Position numbers and translations under genes: made by a program
Notes under the pieces: model-generated
Told to the model about the DNA's origin: nothing
The model's input: only the letters and a program-made list of their open reading frames with translations
Database searches by the model: none
In this document: piece after piece, positions 1 through 11,665 of the stretch
How the letters are laid out: every line of letters begins with the position of its first letter
How positions within the stretch are numbered: the stretch's first letter is position 1
Origin: Plecoglossus altivelis
Lineage: Eukaryota > Chordata > Actinopteri > Osmeriformes > Plecoglossidae
DNA length: 64,000 nucleotides
Assembly (NCBI GenBank): GCA_036571765.1
Contig: BROE01000023.1
Location: forward strand, 4,423,490-4,487,489
Reading direction: 5' to 3'

Positions 1-343
1 CATAGATATATCTCTGGTACCTCTACATTTACTTTCACTTACAGTTGGTGTTTAGGTATTCAGGATGGTACTCACAGTACCATCACACCACAGTACTCAC
101 TTTTTGGTACACATAGATTAGGTTTATTGGCCAGACATCATTCACTTTGTATTAAGTTTCAATTATTATATTTTAAATTTGACTTTTCATTTAACATTCC
201 TCATTTTGATAGAGCATTTGTTAATTGCATGTAATTAATTTTGATTTCACTTACTATTTGTCTTGTTATTTGTACTGCTTTTCTTTCAGGTGGTTGTTTG
301 AAGTGGTTGATTCTTTTTGTCCCCTGACCTCTTTGTTTTGCAG

Positions 344-490
344 ATGAGGGCAGGAGTGCAGTTGACCAGGCAGGAGGGGCACAGATAGTAGCTGAGCACA
401 TTAAGTCCCTCTCCCAAAATACTGAGCCGGCCAATGGGAAACTCTTGACTGTCTTTTGTGGCATGCTGATGAACTATAGCAATGATAATG
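344..490 (+). other. rap1gds1: rap1gds1 exon equivalent to the ARM-C alternative exon
   Basis: This exon is 147 nt (49 codons) and both flanking introns are in phase 1, so it can be skipped without a frameshift. In mammals the short isoform SmgGDS-558 differs from SmgGDS-607 by 49 residues in this part of the protein (ARM C), and the two forms prefer prenylated versus unprenylated GTPases. The symmetrical exon here would allow the same choice. Actual skipping in this species is inferred. Confidence 0.6.
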
Positions 491-3400
491 GTAATGACCA
501 TCCCTCTAGAAGGAGAAATTATCTCAACCTAAACAGCATTGTGAGCTAAGAATTGATTTATGTAGGCCCCAATTTCTAATCAATTCTTGGGGAATGTTCC
601 ATATAATAAATCTATATTTATAAGCACAGTATTTTATATTAACTGACGACTATATTGTGATACACTGATTGTACACACCAAGCCAAATAAGACTGGTGCA
701 GTCTAGTTGTGTGGTAGAAAGCAGTGTAGCTGTGTTTGGAGTCAGGACGTGGATGTTCCTGCCTGTTTCTTCCAGCAGCTTGGTTGTTGGTGGCAGTGCA
801 GCAGAGCTGGACCTCTAATCATCAGCGCTTGTCCTCTCTCCTCTCCTCATTTTTCCTGATACCTCCACACACCTCCCAGGGGTCGATACTACGGTGACTG
901 TTCTGGGCACTCGGACATTGGGCTGTTTAATGGGCACCAGGCAGGTTGATAGTGTTGGAATGCATTGGCAGTATTTTTTCCTCCCTTGCCACCCCCTTCT
1001 CCCCTCCCCTGCCCGTAGACCATCTCACCCTAAGGTGCTATGACTGCCTGCATGAATAATTGAAGTACGGCCAAAGTAATGTTACTTCTTTCTCCTCCGT
1101 CAGCGAGACGTGCGTTAGTAATTACCTTTCGATCTATTACTGCTCTTACAGTCCGACCAACGCAAGGTCGTTGACTTACATGTAGGCGAGACACATTATA
1201 AGGGAGACACGATTAAAATGGAAAAGAAAGCTTTTGCAATGTGAGATGGAGACAAAATGTCTCCAGGTCAAAATACAATGTCATTGGAACACAGGCCGTT
1301 CTTAGTGTTAATGTGGGACCTGCAAAGTGCTCTGCTGAGTCACCTGCCGACTGTTCTAACTCGTGGGCCACAGTTACGTGTGTGTAGCCAATGTGACTGT
1401 GTTAGAATAATGGAAGTCAGACCTTTAAGTCACAGGCCAGAGTGTTGGCTTTTACATTGTGTTGCCTAAATGAGTTTGTTTGCGACCACTAATTAATGGA
1501 AAAAAGCCTTTCGCAGAGAATTGCGTGCAAAGTGCCTAGTATGTTGCAAGGAAATTAGTTGTTGGATGTTCGCTCGGTTTGGATTGTAGCTGCAGTAATT
1601 GGCATACATGTACAAAATCCATTAACATCAAGTTGATATGTATACTGTAGGTCTACTGTGAATTATAGTTTGCTTGTGTGGCACCCAAGTAAGCCACCCG
1701 TGCAATTATTCTAATGCTAATTATCTGATTGTTTTATTATGTTGATTGAACATTTTTCCCAGCCACATTTCTTTGCTAACAACATTATCATCTTTTCAAA
1801 TGATAATTTAGTCACTTGCAAAATTGTCACTCCTCTTCTCTTTCGATCACTTGCCCTCCTTTTTATAGTAACCATATAAAATCCTCATTACCGGCTTGGC
1901 AATTTGTCTTTTTTGACAGTCTATTTCTGCTGTCTTAATGTTTCTGCCTCTGTCTGTGTCTCTCCGTCTCCGTCCCCTCCAGCCTAATTATTTTTCCCAC
2001 CTCTAGCTTGTCATCAATTAGCATCTTGACACTAAACCAAATGCTTTCTCCTCTCTCCTCCGTAGGCTCTTATAGTTGCTTTTCCGTGTATCCCTCCTGC
2101 TGTCAGGGACATGCATCTGCACTGTGGTCTACTGTCTATAGTACCAGGCTGACTCACCACCATAGATATGGTGCAGATCAATGTCCCTGATTGGACAATC
2201 CTGCTTTTCTTCCTGTGGACCCAGAGTTATTGGCTTGTCTGTTAAAACCTTTTATAATGACCTTAGCAAAGTCCACCTGTGTTAATGTGACTGTGAGTGA
2301 GGTAGAGTTTGTGTGACAGAGGTGAGCCAGCTTACAAAGATCAAATCAAAGAAGTAGTCAAAAGCCTGCGCACCTGTTTCCCTCAGGAACCCCGTTCTAA
2401 CTTGCCCCGGCCTCCAGGCCTGTAGGAGGCAGCTGAAGTCATGTTCTTGCTCTTCCTGTCTTGCTCCCTCTGCAGACTCCCTGCAGGCCCAGCTGATCAG
2501 CATGGGGGTCATCCCCACCCTGGTGAAGCTGCTGGGGCTCCACTCTGACAACGTGGCCCTGACCGAGATGTGCCTCATCGCCTTTGGGAACCTGGCGGAG
2601 CTCGGTGGGTCCGGCCGGCTACGGCCCCTGACACGCTGCGCTTCAGAGCTGATGCGCTTCAGTGGGGAAACGTTTGTGCTCTGGCTCAACAGTGACTAAT
2701 CAAGTATTCCCATCAGTGATGGTGGTGATGTCGGGAGGTGGGTGAGTGGGGGGGATTGTGAGGAGCCGCGAAGGATGATTCATGGTGCTGTTCTCACAGG
2801 GGGACGCACTGTATACAACAGTAGACCAGCTGGGGTCCGGTGACTCATATTCCACAGTGAATCCTCAGGTCGAGCGGATTCCAGTCATGTCTGCGCTGCC
2901 TCTGTCTCCCTGCAGAGTCGAGCAAGGAGCAGTTTGCCTCTACGAACATAGCGGAGGAGCTGGTGCGCCTGTTCCAGAAGCAGTCTGAGCATGAGAAGAA
3001 GGAGATGATCTTCGAAGTCCTGGCTCCTCTGGCGGAGAACGGTAAAGAGGGGGAGGGTATACGAGAAAGGGACAGAAGGGTGGAGAGGATGATAGTTGGT
3101 GCTGTTCATTTTGAAGTTGGTCAATAACGCCCCCTCAAAAAAACACACAACATACCTAGTTTATCTTGAATGCATTGTGCAGTTTTGTTTGTTATAAATG
3201 CAATTTGCTCCCAGGGCATTAATGTATGTATCTCATTTTGACATTGTTGTACATAGTCGATGTGTAAGAAGCTCAGTTGTGTTTGTATCTGCTGCCCTCG
3301 GATGCTCCACTGAAACATGTCAGCTGTTTGTCTGATGACAATGAACAGATCATGAGAAAGAGAGAGAGACAGAGAGAGAGAGTGTCTTGCTTGTGTGACT

Positions 3401-6400
3401 GTACACTCCGACTGTTGTTATCATCATTAGAGACACCCCCCCCCCTCAACTGCCAGTCTCCAAGACAACGTCCTACTTAATTCCACTCCAGAGAACAGTC
3501 TCTCTCCCCTATTGAAACATTTAAAACCCCTCGTGTCATCCCTAAGCAAGTACAACTTGAGATGTTGAACTGGCAAAAAGGCAGTATTTATTCAGCAACA
3601 TTCTATCTAAACATACACCCTATTTGGAATTTAGCTTCAGTTGGTTCTGGCTGAGCCGTGTTCAATAGATGTTATGAGCTGCATAGGTGGTCGTTAGTTT
3701 GAGGAGATGTGGTGTGAGATCTTTGATTTTGTCAGATGAGTTCAGCATCCCAGTGTCATACGTCTATGTCCTCCTCCATCCTCCACCTCCTCCTCCCTCC
3801 TTTTGGGCCTCGTTGCTTTACTTCTGCTCGTCTGCCTGTCTCTCCACACTCCAAACGCTCGCCTCCACACTCTCTCACACCTACACAACGCACTCGCTCA
3901 CCCCCACACATGCTCACCCTCCCTCTCTCCCTTCCTCTCTCCTCCCTCAGATGTGATCAAGCTCCAGCTGGTGGACGCTGGGCTGGTGGAGTGTCTGCTG
4001 GATGTCGTGGCTCACACTGTGGACGGGGAGAGGGAGGAGGAAGTGACGCAGCTCAAGACAGCCTCTGACCTGATGGTCCTACTGCTGCTGGGAGGTACAC
4101 GCGGACACACCACCACACCACAGCTGAATTCTGATGTCTTTGTGCAGATGTTGTGTCTGGTAGACATGTTTTGAGCAAGCCTGGATATCTTCATTCGTTC
4201 TTAGCGTCTCCAGTCCCAGACTGATGCTCTAGTGCATCAGCATCTTCTGGCTTGTCTGTGTGTTGCACTTTTTTTCCGACTGAAGCTCTTTTCCTGTGTC
4301 TTTGGCAGATGAGTCCATGCAGAAGCTGTTTGAGGGAGGCAAGGGAAGCGTGTTCCAGAGGGTGCTGTCCTGGGTACCATCCCATAATCACCAGCTACAG
4401 CTGGCAGGGGCGCTGGCCATTGCCAACTTTGCCCGCAACGGTGAGCCACACACAGCGATCGGGCAGATATGGGTGAAAAGTGCATTTAAAAAGGTTAAAT
4501 CTTCCTTACAAGGTTCCATAGCACAAACATCGTGGTCTTGAACGCAACCCATTTTCCCTCTCTTGCTGTAACGGACCAGTGGGAGTTGGTAGCTCCAAAG
4601 GGAGACGCACAGTCGATCTCCCAATATTCCTAAGGTGCCTCTCTCTCTACATCGCTCTCTGCCTCTCTCTCTACCCTGGCAACAGCCCAGGTAGTCTCTA
4701 CCTGTCAAGGTCTTCCCCTGTAAAGAACATAGTTCTGACTGTGCTGAACGCCCTGTCCCTCCATACTGTCTCAGCCTGCTCACTGTCCTCCTCCACACTG
4801 CTGCGCTGCCCAACCAAGTTTGAAACAAAAGTTAAAGATCAAATCATTTTCGGGTGGTGATCAATCACAGAACCTGCGAACCACTGTATGAACTTGCCAC
4901 ATGGAAAACCTTCCAAATTCGAACATAAAACCGATGTAGAAGGTGCTTCTAAGGAAGGAAGGACTGATGTCGGTCTGTCTGTCTGTCCTTCCTCAGATGG
5001 AAACTGCATCCACATGGTGGACACAGGCATCGTGCAGAAGCTTCTGGACCTGCTGGACAGACACGTGGACGAGGGGAACGTCACAGTGCAGCATGCTGCC
5101 CTCAGCGCCCTCCGGAACCTGGCCATCCCAGGTGACTTCTGGCATCCATGTGTCTATCTCGTTTACCTCAGCTTACATTAGTGTAATATCTCATGAAAGT
5201 ATAACATATAACTGTAAAAGTGACTTCAGCGCTGTGTTTCTGACGTGAGTTTCCTTCTCATTAGTGGTGAACAAAGCCAAAATGTTGTCGGCCGGAGTGT
5301 CAGACGTAGTTTTGAAGTTCCTTCCCTCGGAGAGACCACCTGTTCAGTTCAAGCTGCTGGGGACGTTACGTATGCTCATCGACACACAAGGTACAGATTG
5401 GTGATTCATGGGAAAATTTGAGTATTAGCGAGGCAGCATTTAGTCTTGCTTGTATTCCTGTGGTTTGGAGAACGATCTGTTCCTCTTGGGGGGGGAGCGT
5501 CGAGGCATAGGGAGCTCCGGGCCCCTGGAGAGAGAGAGGACTGGGGGGAGATGACTCAGCCCTTTAGCTGGGTGGCTGCTAGCATGGTTCTGTTCCATAC
5601 AACGCAGAGACGGGAAGGAACAGGAAGGAAATGGTGTAGTGGATTCATCAAATTCTGTGGCCAAAAATCAAGGGAAGTGTATTGCAGCCTGTCTGCCTTC
5701 TCTCCAGCTCTAAGTGTCCTGCATGAAAGGAAACTTGGCAAGGCAGAAGCTGTTAGCCCTGTCTCAGGTTGGCTTTAATAGAAATCAATGACTTCCTCTG
5801 TCTAACTTATTTGTGGATCCCAGTCGGACAGGGTGATGTGAGTGCAGGTGACAGAGGATTAGAAAAGTCTCTAACTGAAGGTGCCAGCGCACGCTGGACA
5901 CTCATGAATACCCGACCAATCAGTCAATATAAAGATCGAATACCAAAGAGCATTTAACTCCTGACAGTTACTGACATCGTATTAGCCATTGGACAGTTCT
6001 ATTGCAGTCACCAACTACACTTTCGTACTAAGGTATACCTGCAGTATTGTACTGTGGTTGACCTAGATCTGCACAACAGGGGCCAGATAAACCATCGCTC
6101 CTGGTCCTGATGCTGTGACAGCAGCTGCTGTGGTTTTTGTCATGTCTCTCCAGCGGACGCTGCTGACCAGCTGGGGACCAATCTGCTGCTGGTGGAGAGG
6201 CTGGTGGAGTGGTGTGAAGCCAAGGACCACGCCGGCGTGATGGGCGAGTCCAACCGACTGCTCTCTGCTCTCATCCGTCACAGCAAATCAAAGGTCAGTG
6301 GTTTGCTACCATGGTGATGTCACCCCCGGACCGATTCATTGCTCCTTAACGGATTTGCCGTATTTGTTTGATCCGGTGAAGACAAATGAACTGCTGGGGG

Positions 6401-7864
6401 TTTCCGTGGAGAGTTGGGCCATGTTCAGAATGACGACATCCTCCTTTTCGTGCCCAGACATGTCGATGAATGTTAGAATTGTCTTTCTAGAGATATTAAG
6501 GTGTCTTACCAACGAGAGAGATTTGTATTTTTCCGACAGCTTGCAGCTTGGTGTGCTGCTCTACTGTGACTTGCTCTCCTGCTGTGTGTGAATAATCAGG
6601 GACACAGGTACTGAAAACAGGAAGAGGCCAATTGGCCAGCTAGAGTCTGCCCACTGGTGGACTGCTACGCAGTGCAACCAGGCAGTACTGCTTCTCCTTA
6701 TGTTACATCATGCTTAAAACTTAAACGTCTGTTGACCCAGCATCAAAGCATCTTCAGAGAGAGGGTACAGCAACACGTCTTCCTGTCCGCAGGAGAATGA
6801 CTCAGTAAAACCTCCCACCAGTGTTTCAGATTGACTGATTACACAGATGACCAATCACAGTGTTTAACGGGGTTTCAGGATGTTGTCAGAACAGTCATCC
6901 AAGGAGGTGGAGTCAAGCACTTAATAACCATGGCGACCAGCGAGCACATGATCATGCAGAATGAAGCGCTGGTGGCGCTGGGCCTCATAGCAGCCCTGGA
7001 CTTGGGTAAGAGTCATGAGGGTTGATCTGCATGCACAATACAGATACACAATACAAGTTGACCATTGTGATTGTAATGTAGATGTAAAAAGCTAACCTTA
7101 CTGACCACGACATTGACATTTTTATAAATCTCAACATGTGTGTTTGTAGCTTGTCAAAATTCAAGCAATTGATTTGTATCTTCTAGTAAAATGTTCCCAA
7201 ATCGCAAATTTGACTTGTGTTGAACTTAAATCTTCCTTAACCCATTTTAACGGGAAGCATGCCAAGATGTGACTAATGCTGAGTGCGTTTTGATTTGACA
7301 GTTGGAGCTGAAAAAGACTTTGTGGGTTCCAGCCTGGTTCAAGTCCTTCACAAGCTGCTGTCAGATGAGAGGAGTGCTCCCGAGATCAAATACAACTCCA
7401 TGATCCTGATCTGCGCTGTCATGGGTTCAGGTGAGGCCTTTTACTGTTTCAGAAAGACGTACTGGCTCAGTGAAGCGGGTTATGAAGCTGTGCTTTATGG
7501 TTCATGAAGTTGGACCTAGTTCCCAGGCTTTGTCTCAAGAGAAGGGCTTGGCAATTGGTTCCTGCTACACAGGGCCCACAGGAAGTAAGATCTTTACCAA
7601 CACACACACATAGTGTGCTGCTGCATTTACAAGTGTAAATCTAGATTATTATTTTTTGAAGTAAAAAGGTTTGCGTCCAATGTGGCCTCGCCTGAAATTT
7701 CCGGTGACCGTTTCCCATCTGTGTTTGTCACCTCAGAGCCGCTGCATAAAGAGGTGCAGGCGCTTGCGTTCATCGAGGTGGTCTCCAAGCTGCGGTCGCA
7801 CGAGAACAAGACCGTGTCCCACCAGGCGTCCCTCACAGAGCAGAGGCTAACGGCACAGAGCTAA
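344..7864 (+). CDS. rap1gds1: rap1gds1 (SmgGDS), 3' part, eleven coding exons
   Basis: Armadillo-repeat chaperone and exchange factor for small GTPases with a polybasic tail (Rap1, RhoA and relatives), acting in the cytosol. Coding exons: 344-490, 2476-2604, 2916-3041, 3951-4094, 4309-4440, 4997-5131, 5265-5390, 6154-6293, 6879-7005, 7302-7430, 7737-7864. All have AG/GT borders and compatible phases. They give 486 residues, matching about residues 122-607 of the 607-aa human protein, so the first ~121 residues lie upstream of the window. Recognisable stretches are GGAQIV, LTVFCGMLMNYSN, NLAELESSKEQFAS, KTASDLMVLLLLGDESMQ, VTVQHAALSALRNLAIP and the end SLTEQRL. Stop TAA is at 7862-7864. The gene is tail-to-tail with tspan5, as in human 4q23. 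Identity is secure. Confidence 0.96.
491..2475 (+). other. rap1gds1 intron, no other gene seen
   Basis: A 2-kb intron running from donor GTAATG to acceptor TGCAG. It has pyrimidine-rich patches near 970-1010 and 1920-1985 and several short unsupported open frames. I see no tandem repeat, transposon end or RNA gene. The first 343 bases of the window are likewise intron. Confidence 0.6.
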
Positions 7865-8698
7865 ACTGCACACGCGCCCACACCATCCCTTCCACACTCC
7901 CAACACAAGCCTGCGTCACGACCAACCCCCCCCCCCCCCCTTGCTCTACGAAAACGACTCCCACCTGCTGTACGTGTCCCCCCCACTGTCATGTGCCAAG
8001 GTGTCCCTGTCCTAGTCTTCAGCCTACAACCCCCCTTATGATCACCACAACACATGCGCATGCATCCTCTGCTCCAAACAGCTCCCATGAGAGGTACACG
8101 GTGGAGTAGACAACCTTCCGCAATAGAGAAACAAAGAGACAGCACTCTTTTACGACCATAGCTGTGATACCCATCCACCAATAACTCACTGAAAAGTGAC
8201 AAATGCATCCAAGAAAACGAAAAAGAATAGAAAAACGTAAAAAAGAAGTTCTAAATGTATTTAGGTTTGTTTTGTTTTCAAGAGAATCCGCGCATCCACT
8301 ACCATGTCCAGACGTGTCCTGTGTAGCTTCTACCAGCCGGGTTGAAAACCTGCATGTTTTAGTCCAGTTAATGATGGTGTGTATCGGTGTATACTTTACC
8401 CTTGTGCATTCCCTGAAATGCAACCCTGGTCAGTCCTACAATCATCCCCAGTGCAGTTTTTTCGTTTTTTTTTACCTGCCTTGAAAGTTGAATACACACT
8501 TCGACCTATAATCATCTCTTGGTCGGTTCGCCCGGTCCTGGTCCCAGACTACCTGAAGGTCTGATTAAAGGTCCACTAGCGGGCATTAGCCTCTCCCACC
8601 TCTCACTGAAGGAAGGCTGTTTGCTTGTATCTGAACCTGGTCATGAATACACATTCAGTCCTGGTGTTTGTGAGGGTGTACAGTAAAACAACCTAACG

Positions 8699-8742
8699 TG
8701 TGTGTGTGAGTGTGTGTATGCGTGAGTGTGCGTGCGCGCGAC
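8699..8742. repeat. TG-rich microsatellite in rap1gds1 3'UTR
   Basis: Interrupted GT/GC dinucleotide repeat (GTGTGTG, GTGTGTATGCGTGAGTGTGC, then GCGCGCG), with potential to form Z-DNA. Typical teleost simple repeat. Confidence 0.75.
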
Positions 8743-9265
8743 TAAAGACTTTCTGATTCGGAGGTTGGGTAAGAACAAAGACTGCATTGAATGGTGGTAA
8801 TACTCCATATGGTGATCTCTGTTTCTATACACAAGTACAGTGTATAGATGGCTGTCTGGTATCACCCTGTGCTGATGAGTGAGTAGGAGAACCAGGAGAA
8901 GATTCTTGTGTGTGTGGTACTGGTCTGTGGTTGATCTCCAAGACAGTACAGGACCTTTTGCATGAGTGGAAGTTTCCTTACTTAAGGGTATTTCGAACAT
9001 GCGCATCCTAGCATGTCAGATACCTGGTAGAAACCATAATGTGACGTCAGTCATGTTTTTAAACTTTTTGTTTACTGGTGGTCCACAATTTTCTGTTGTT
9101 GTTGAGTATGAATGGTTATTTATCAAATTTGTACCCTTACAAAGACACAAGCCAATGATGACGTAACCACAAGTAACTGCATACAATATTATACTGTAAA
9201 CTTAAATGTTTGTTGTAAATGTCATTAACGAGTTGTACATTTGGAGGATTGTAACTGAACAAATA

Positions 9266-9271
9266 ATTAAA
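9266..9271 (+). terminator. rap1gds1 poly(A) signal ATTAAA
   Basis: ATTAAA, the most common variant of the vertebrate hexamer, occurs 1.4 kb after the stop. It lies about 280 bp from the opposing tspan5 signal, a sensible spacing for two convergent genes. Confidence 0.5.
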
Positions 9272-9539
9272 GACATTCTGGCGATAAAGTGATATTGACT
9301 GTAGTATTCTCTTTTTGTTGTTGATTTTGTTTGATTAGGCCAAGAGATGTTTTTAACTTTAAATATTATTGGTGGAACATAACTATCAGATAAAACGAGT
9401 TATATAAAAATGTTGAATGAGTTTCTGTCGATGAGACCTGTATCGATTTGAGCGGATGTCCTCAACCTGACTCACTTCCAATGTTCACATATTTTGAAAG
9501 ACAAAATTCAGACAAACGAGAACTCGTCAGACCCATGTT

Positions 9540-11665
9540 TAATCATTTTCCCCTTTTATTAATAAGTTTTGCTATGAAGTGTCAATATGTCATTACTTAA
9601 ATGGGTTGATTTTTACAAAGCAATAGGAGGAGGTAGTTAGAAGCACCAGTGTTTGAAGACAGACCTGGCTATGGGCTTCATGGGTAAAGAAGGAAAGTGT
9701 TCAAGGAAATTATGTGTCAACTGATCAGGATTCCAAACGTGATATATACATGAGCCTGGGATGGTAGTATACGTAAGTTTCTGGTTTAAACTTTCGCAAT
9801 TGTTATTCCAATTTCTTCCACAAAATAACTACAAAGGTTACCTCAAGTATTTGTTAGAGTTCACAAACACTATGTACACCCTACCCAAGACTGAAGGAAA
9901 AAAAAATACTAAAATGTAAAAACAATACTTTTCAGCCCAAACGTAATACTATAGGAAATCATGAATGCCCATTCGTGTGAGACAGCAACTCATGATGGAA
10001 TTAGAGTTCAATTCAGCAGAGAAATACTGTAACAAAACTCCACTTTTTACAAACAAAACAATCACATTAAGCTTGACGCTTTACTCAGTGTTACACTACA
10101 ACTTATACCCATAAATAATATGAAGAAGAACAAAAACAAAAGACACACCAAACATGAATGTGTCATTGTGACAGGCTGGCAGTGCATTTACAAAGTGGAA
10201 TGCCCTTGAAAAAGTATTACAATGTGCTGGTCCCAGCTGAGTAAGGTGCAATGGGCCTCTTCTCTGAGCAAGCTAACATTTCAAGCTCTGAGCTAGCTAG
10301 TACACACGTCCAGTGCTTCCGAGGAAAGGGCACACATGCTACAAAACCTGGAGGAAGAAGAGTTGCGTTATAGTGGGACTTGTCTAGTGTATGGACCTAA
10401 TGAGATTAGAAATGAAATGTAACTTCAGAAACACAATTACATTTGAATTACCTGTCGAGTTCCACAGTGAAGGTTGTGGCAACATCAGGTGAAGAAACTG
10501 CACAGGAGGAGGAAGACAAACGACGAGAATAACAAACATTATACATCACAAACAGGACATACAGCCAAGTATGTTTTGACTGTTTCTGAAATGAAAAGAT
10601 TTGTAATGTGGGAGGAGTTGTGTCCATCAATTGATCCCCCAGTGGCAATACAAGGGAAGGAATGGTGTTAGATCACAGCTAATAGCGTTCAGATTGTTTA
10701 ATAATGAGGGAGACATTCTTCAAAAGAGTACGAGGCGTGAAGCCCAAAAAGAGAGTGAACTGAGGGATTTTATTAAGTTGTGGTTTACATGACCAAGACG
10801 CCCCATGTAAATGCAAGGATGTGATTATGACGTGATTATGAAGAGGTGGTTAACCCCATGTGATTATGAAACATCACGGAACTGTATTATTATTATTGTT
10901 GTTATTATTTGTTGTTATTATTAGAGGGTATTTTTAAGTGCTTAGATTTTTCCCAGAAATATGATAACCTTTGTCATTATTAGGGAATAATTATCCAATT
11001 TCAGGATCGTTATCAGAATCCCAAGGTCCATAATAATCCATACATAAGGTAATTTCTAGATTTTTGCTGATTTCAGACGTGAACTAAACTACAGTGGAAC
11101 TTCACAAGACGGACTACAGGAGACTTGTCACACCACGCCTAACCAATCACATCAACGAGGACAAAAAAAAAGGTGAAGAAAATGGATCCTTGGCACCCAC
11201 CAGCCACATAAACCCAGGCGAGTCCCTCATGAGTAGTATGCAGATGCTTTCTTGCTGGCGTGAGGTGGGGGTCGGCGCAGGGCGAGAGAAGGGGGCACCC
11301 TGACGAGGCCATGCGAGAGGAGAGGGGGGGGGGAGGAGAATGAAGCGTGAAGTGACAACGCAGTGCTATAGAAACACCCTTTGGAAGAGGAGGAGGGGGG
11401 GTGGGGGGGATTTTAGAAACTGGCTCCTGTTTGTCTCAGAGCCGAGTTGTGACGCTTTCAGGAAATGATGAGGCTGGGCTGAGCAGCCAGTCAACAACAT
11501 ATCCACCTATTTTGTGTTTTGTTGAGATGTGATCTCAAATTCTTAAGTGAGGTCATTCTCTCGTTATGAAGGAACGTGCTCCTAGTGGATCCCCTTGATA
11601 CAGCCAAACTACCTGTGTGCTGGCATTAAAGAAACATGCATTTATAGTAAGATATAATGTTGTTC
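9540..11665 (-). other. tspan5: tspan5 3' untranslated region
   Basis: Non-coding sequence between the tspan5 stop and its likely poly(A) signal. It includes ATT/GTT repeats near 10886-10922 and a purine/G-rich stretch near 11315-11410. No conserved coding frame was found. The extent is inferred from the hexamer at 9555-9560. Confidence 0.5.
9555..9560 (-). terminator. tspan5 poly(A) signal AATAAA
   Basis: The plus strand reads TTTATT, giving AATAAA on the minus strand. It is about 2.1 kb downstream of the tspan5 stop and is the last good hexamer before the rap1gds1 3' end. Human TSPAN5 also has a long 3'UTR. Placement is inferred. Confidence 0.5.

Larger units (their letters stand above)
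7865..9290 (+). other. rap1gds1: rap1gds1 3' untranslated region
   Basis: Sequence between the stop codon and the ATTAAA signal at 9266-9271. It carries a 17-C run about 60 nt after the stop (7926-7942) and a TG-rich microsatellite at about 8699-8742. The reverse-strand open frames here show no family features. The 3' limit is inferred from the poly(A) signal. Confidence 0.6.

Noticed and set aside
7861..8423. Two reverse-strand frames (115 and 134 codons) in the rap1gds1 3'UTR
   Set aside because: No domain, no splice context, and part is produced by the C/G homopolymer.
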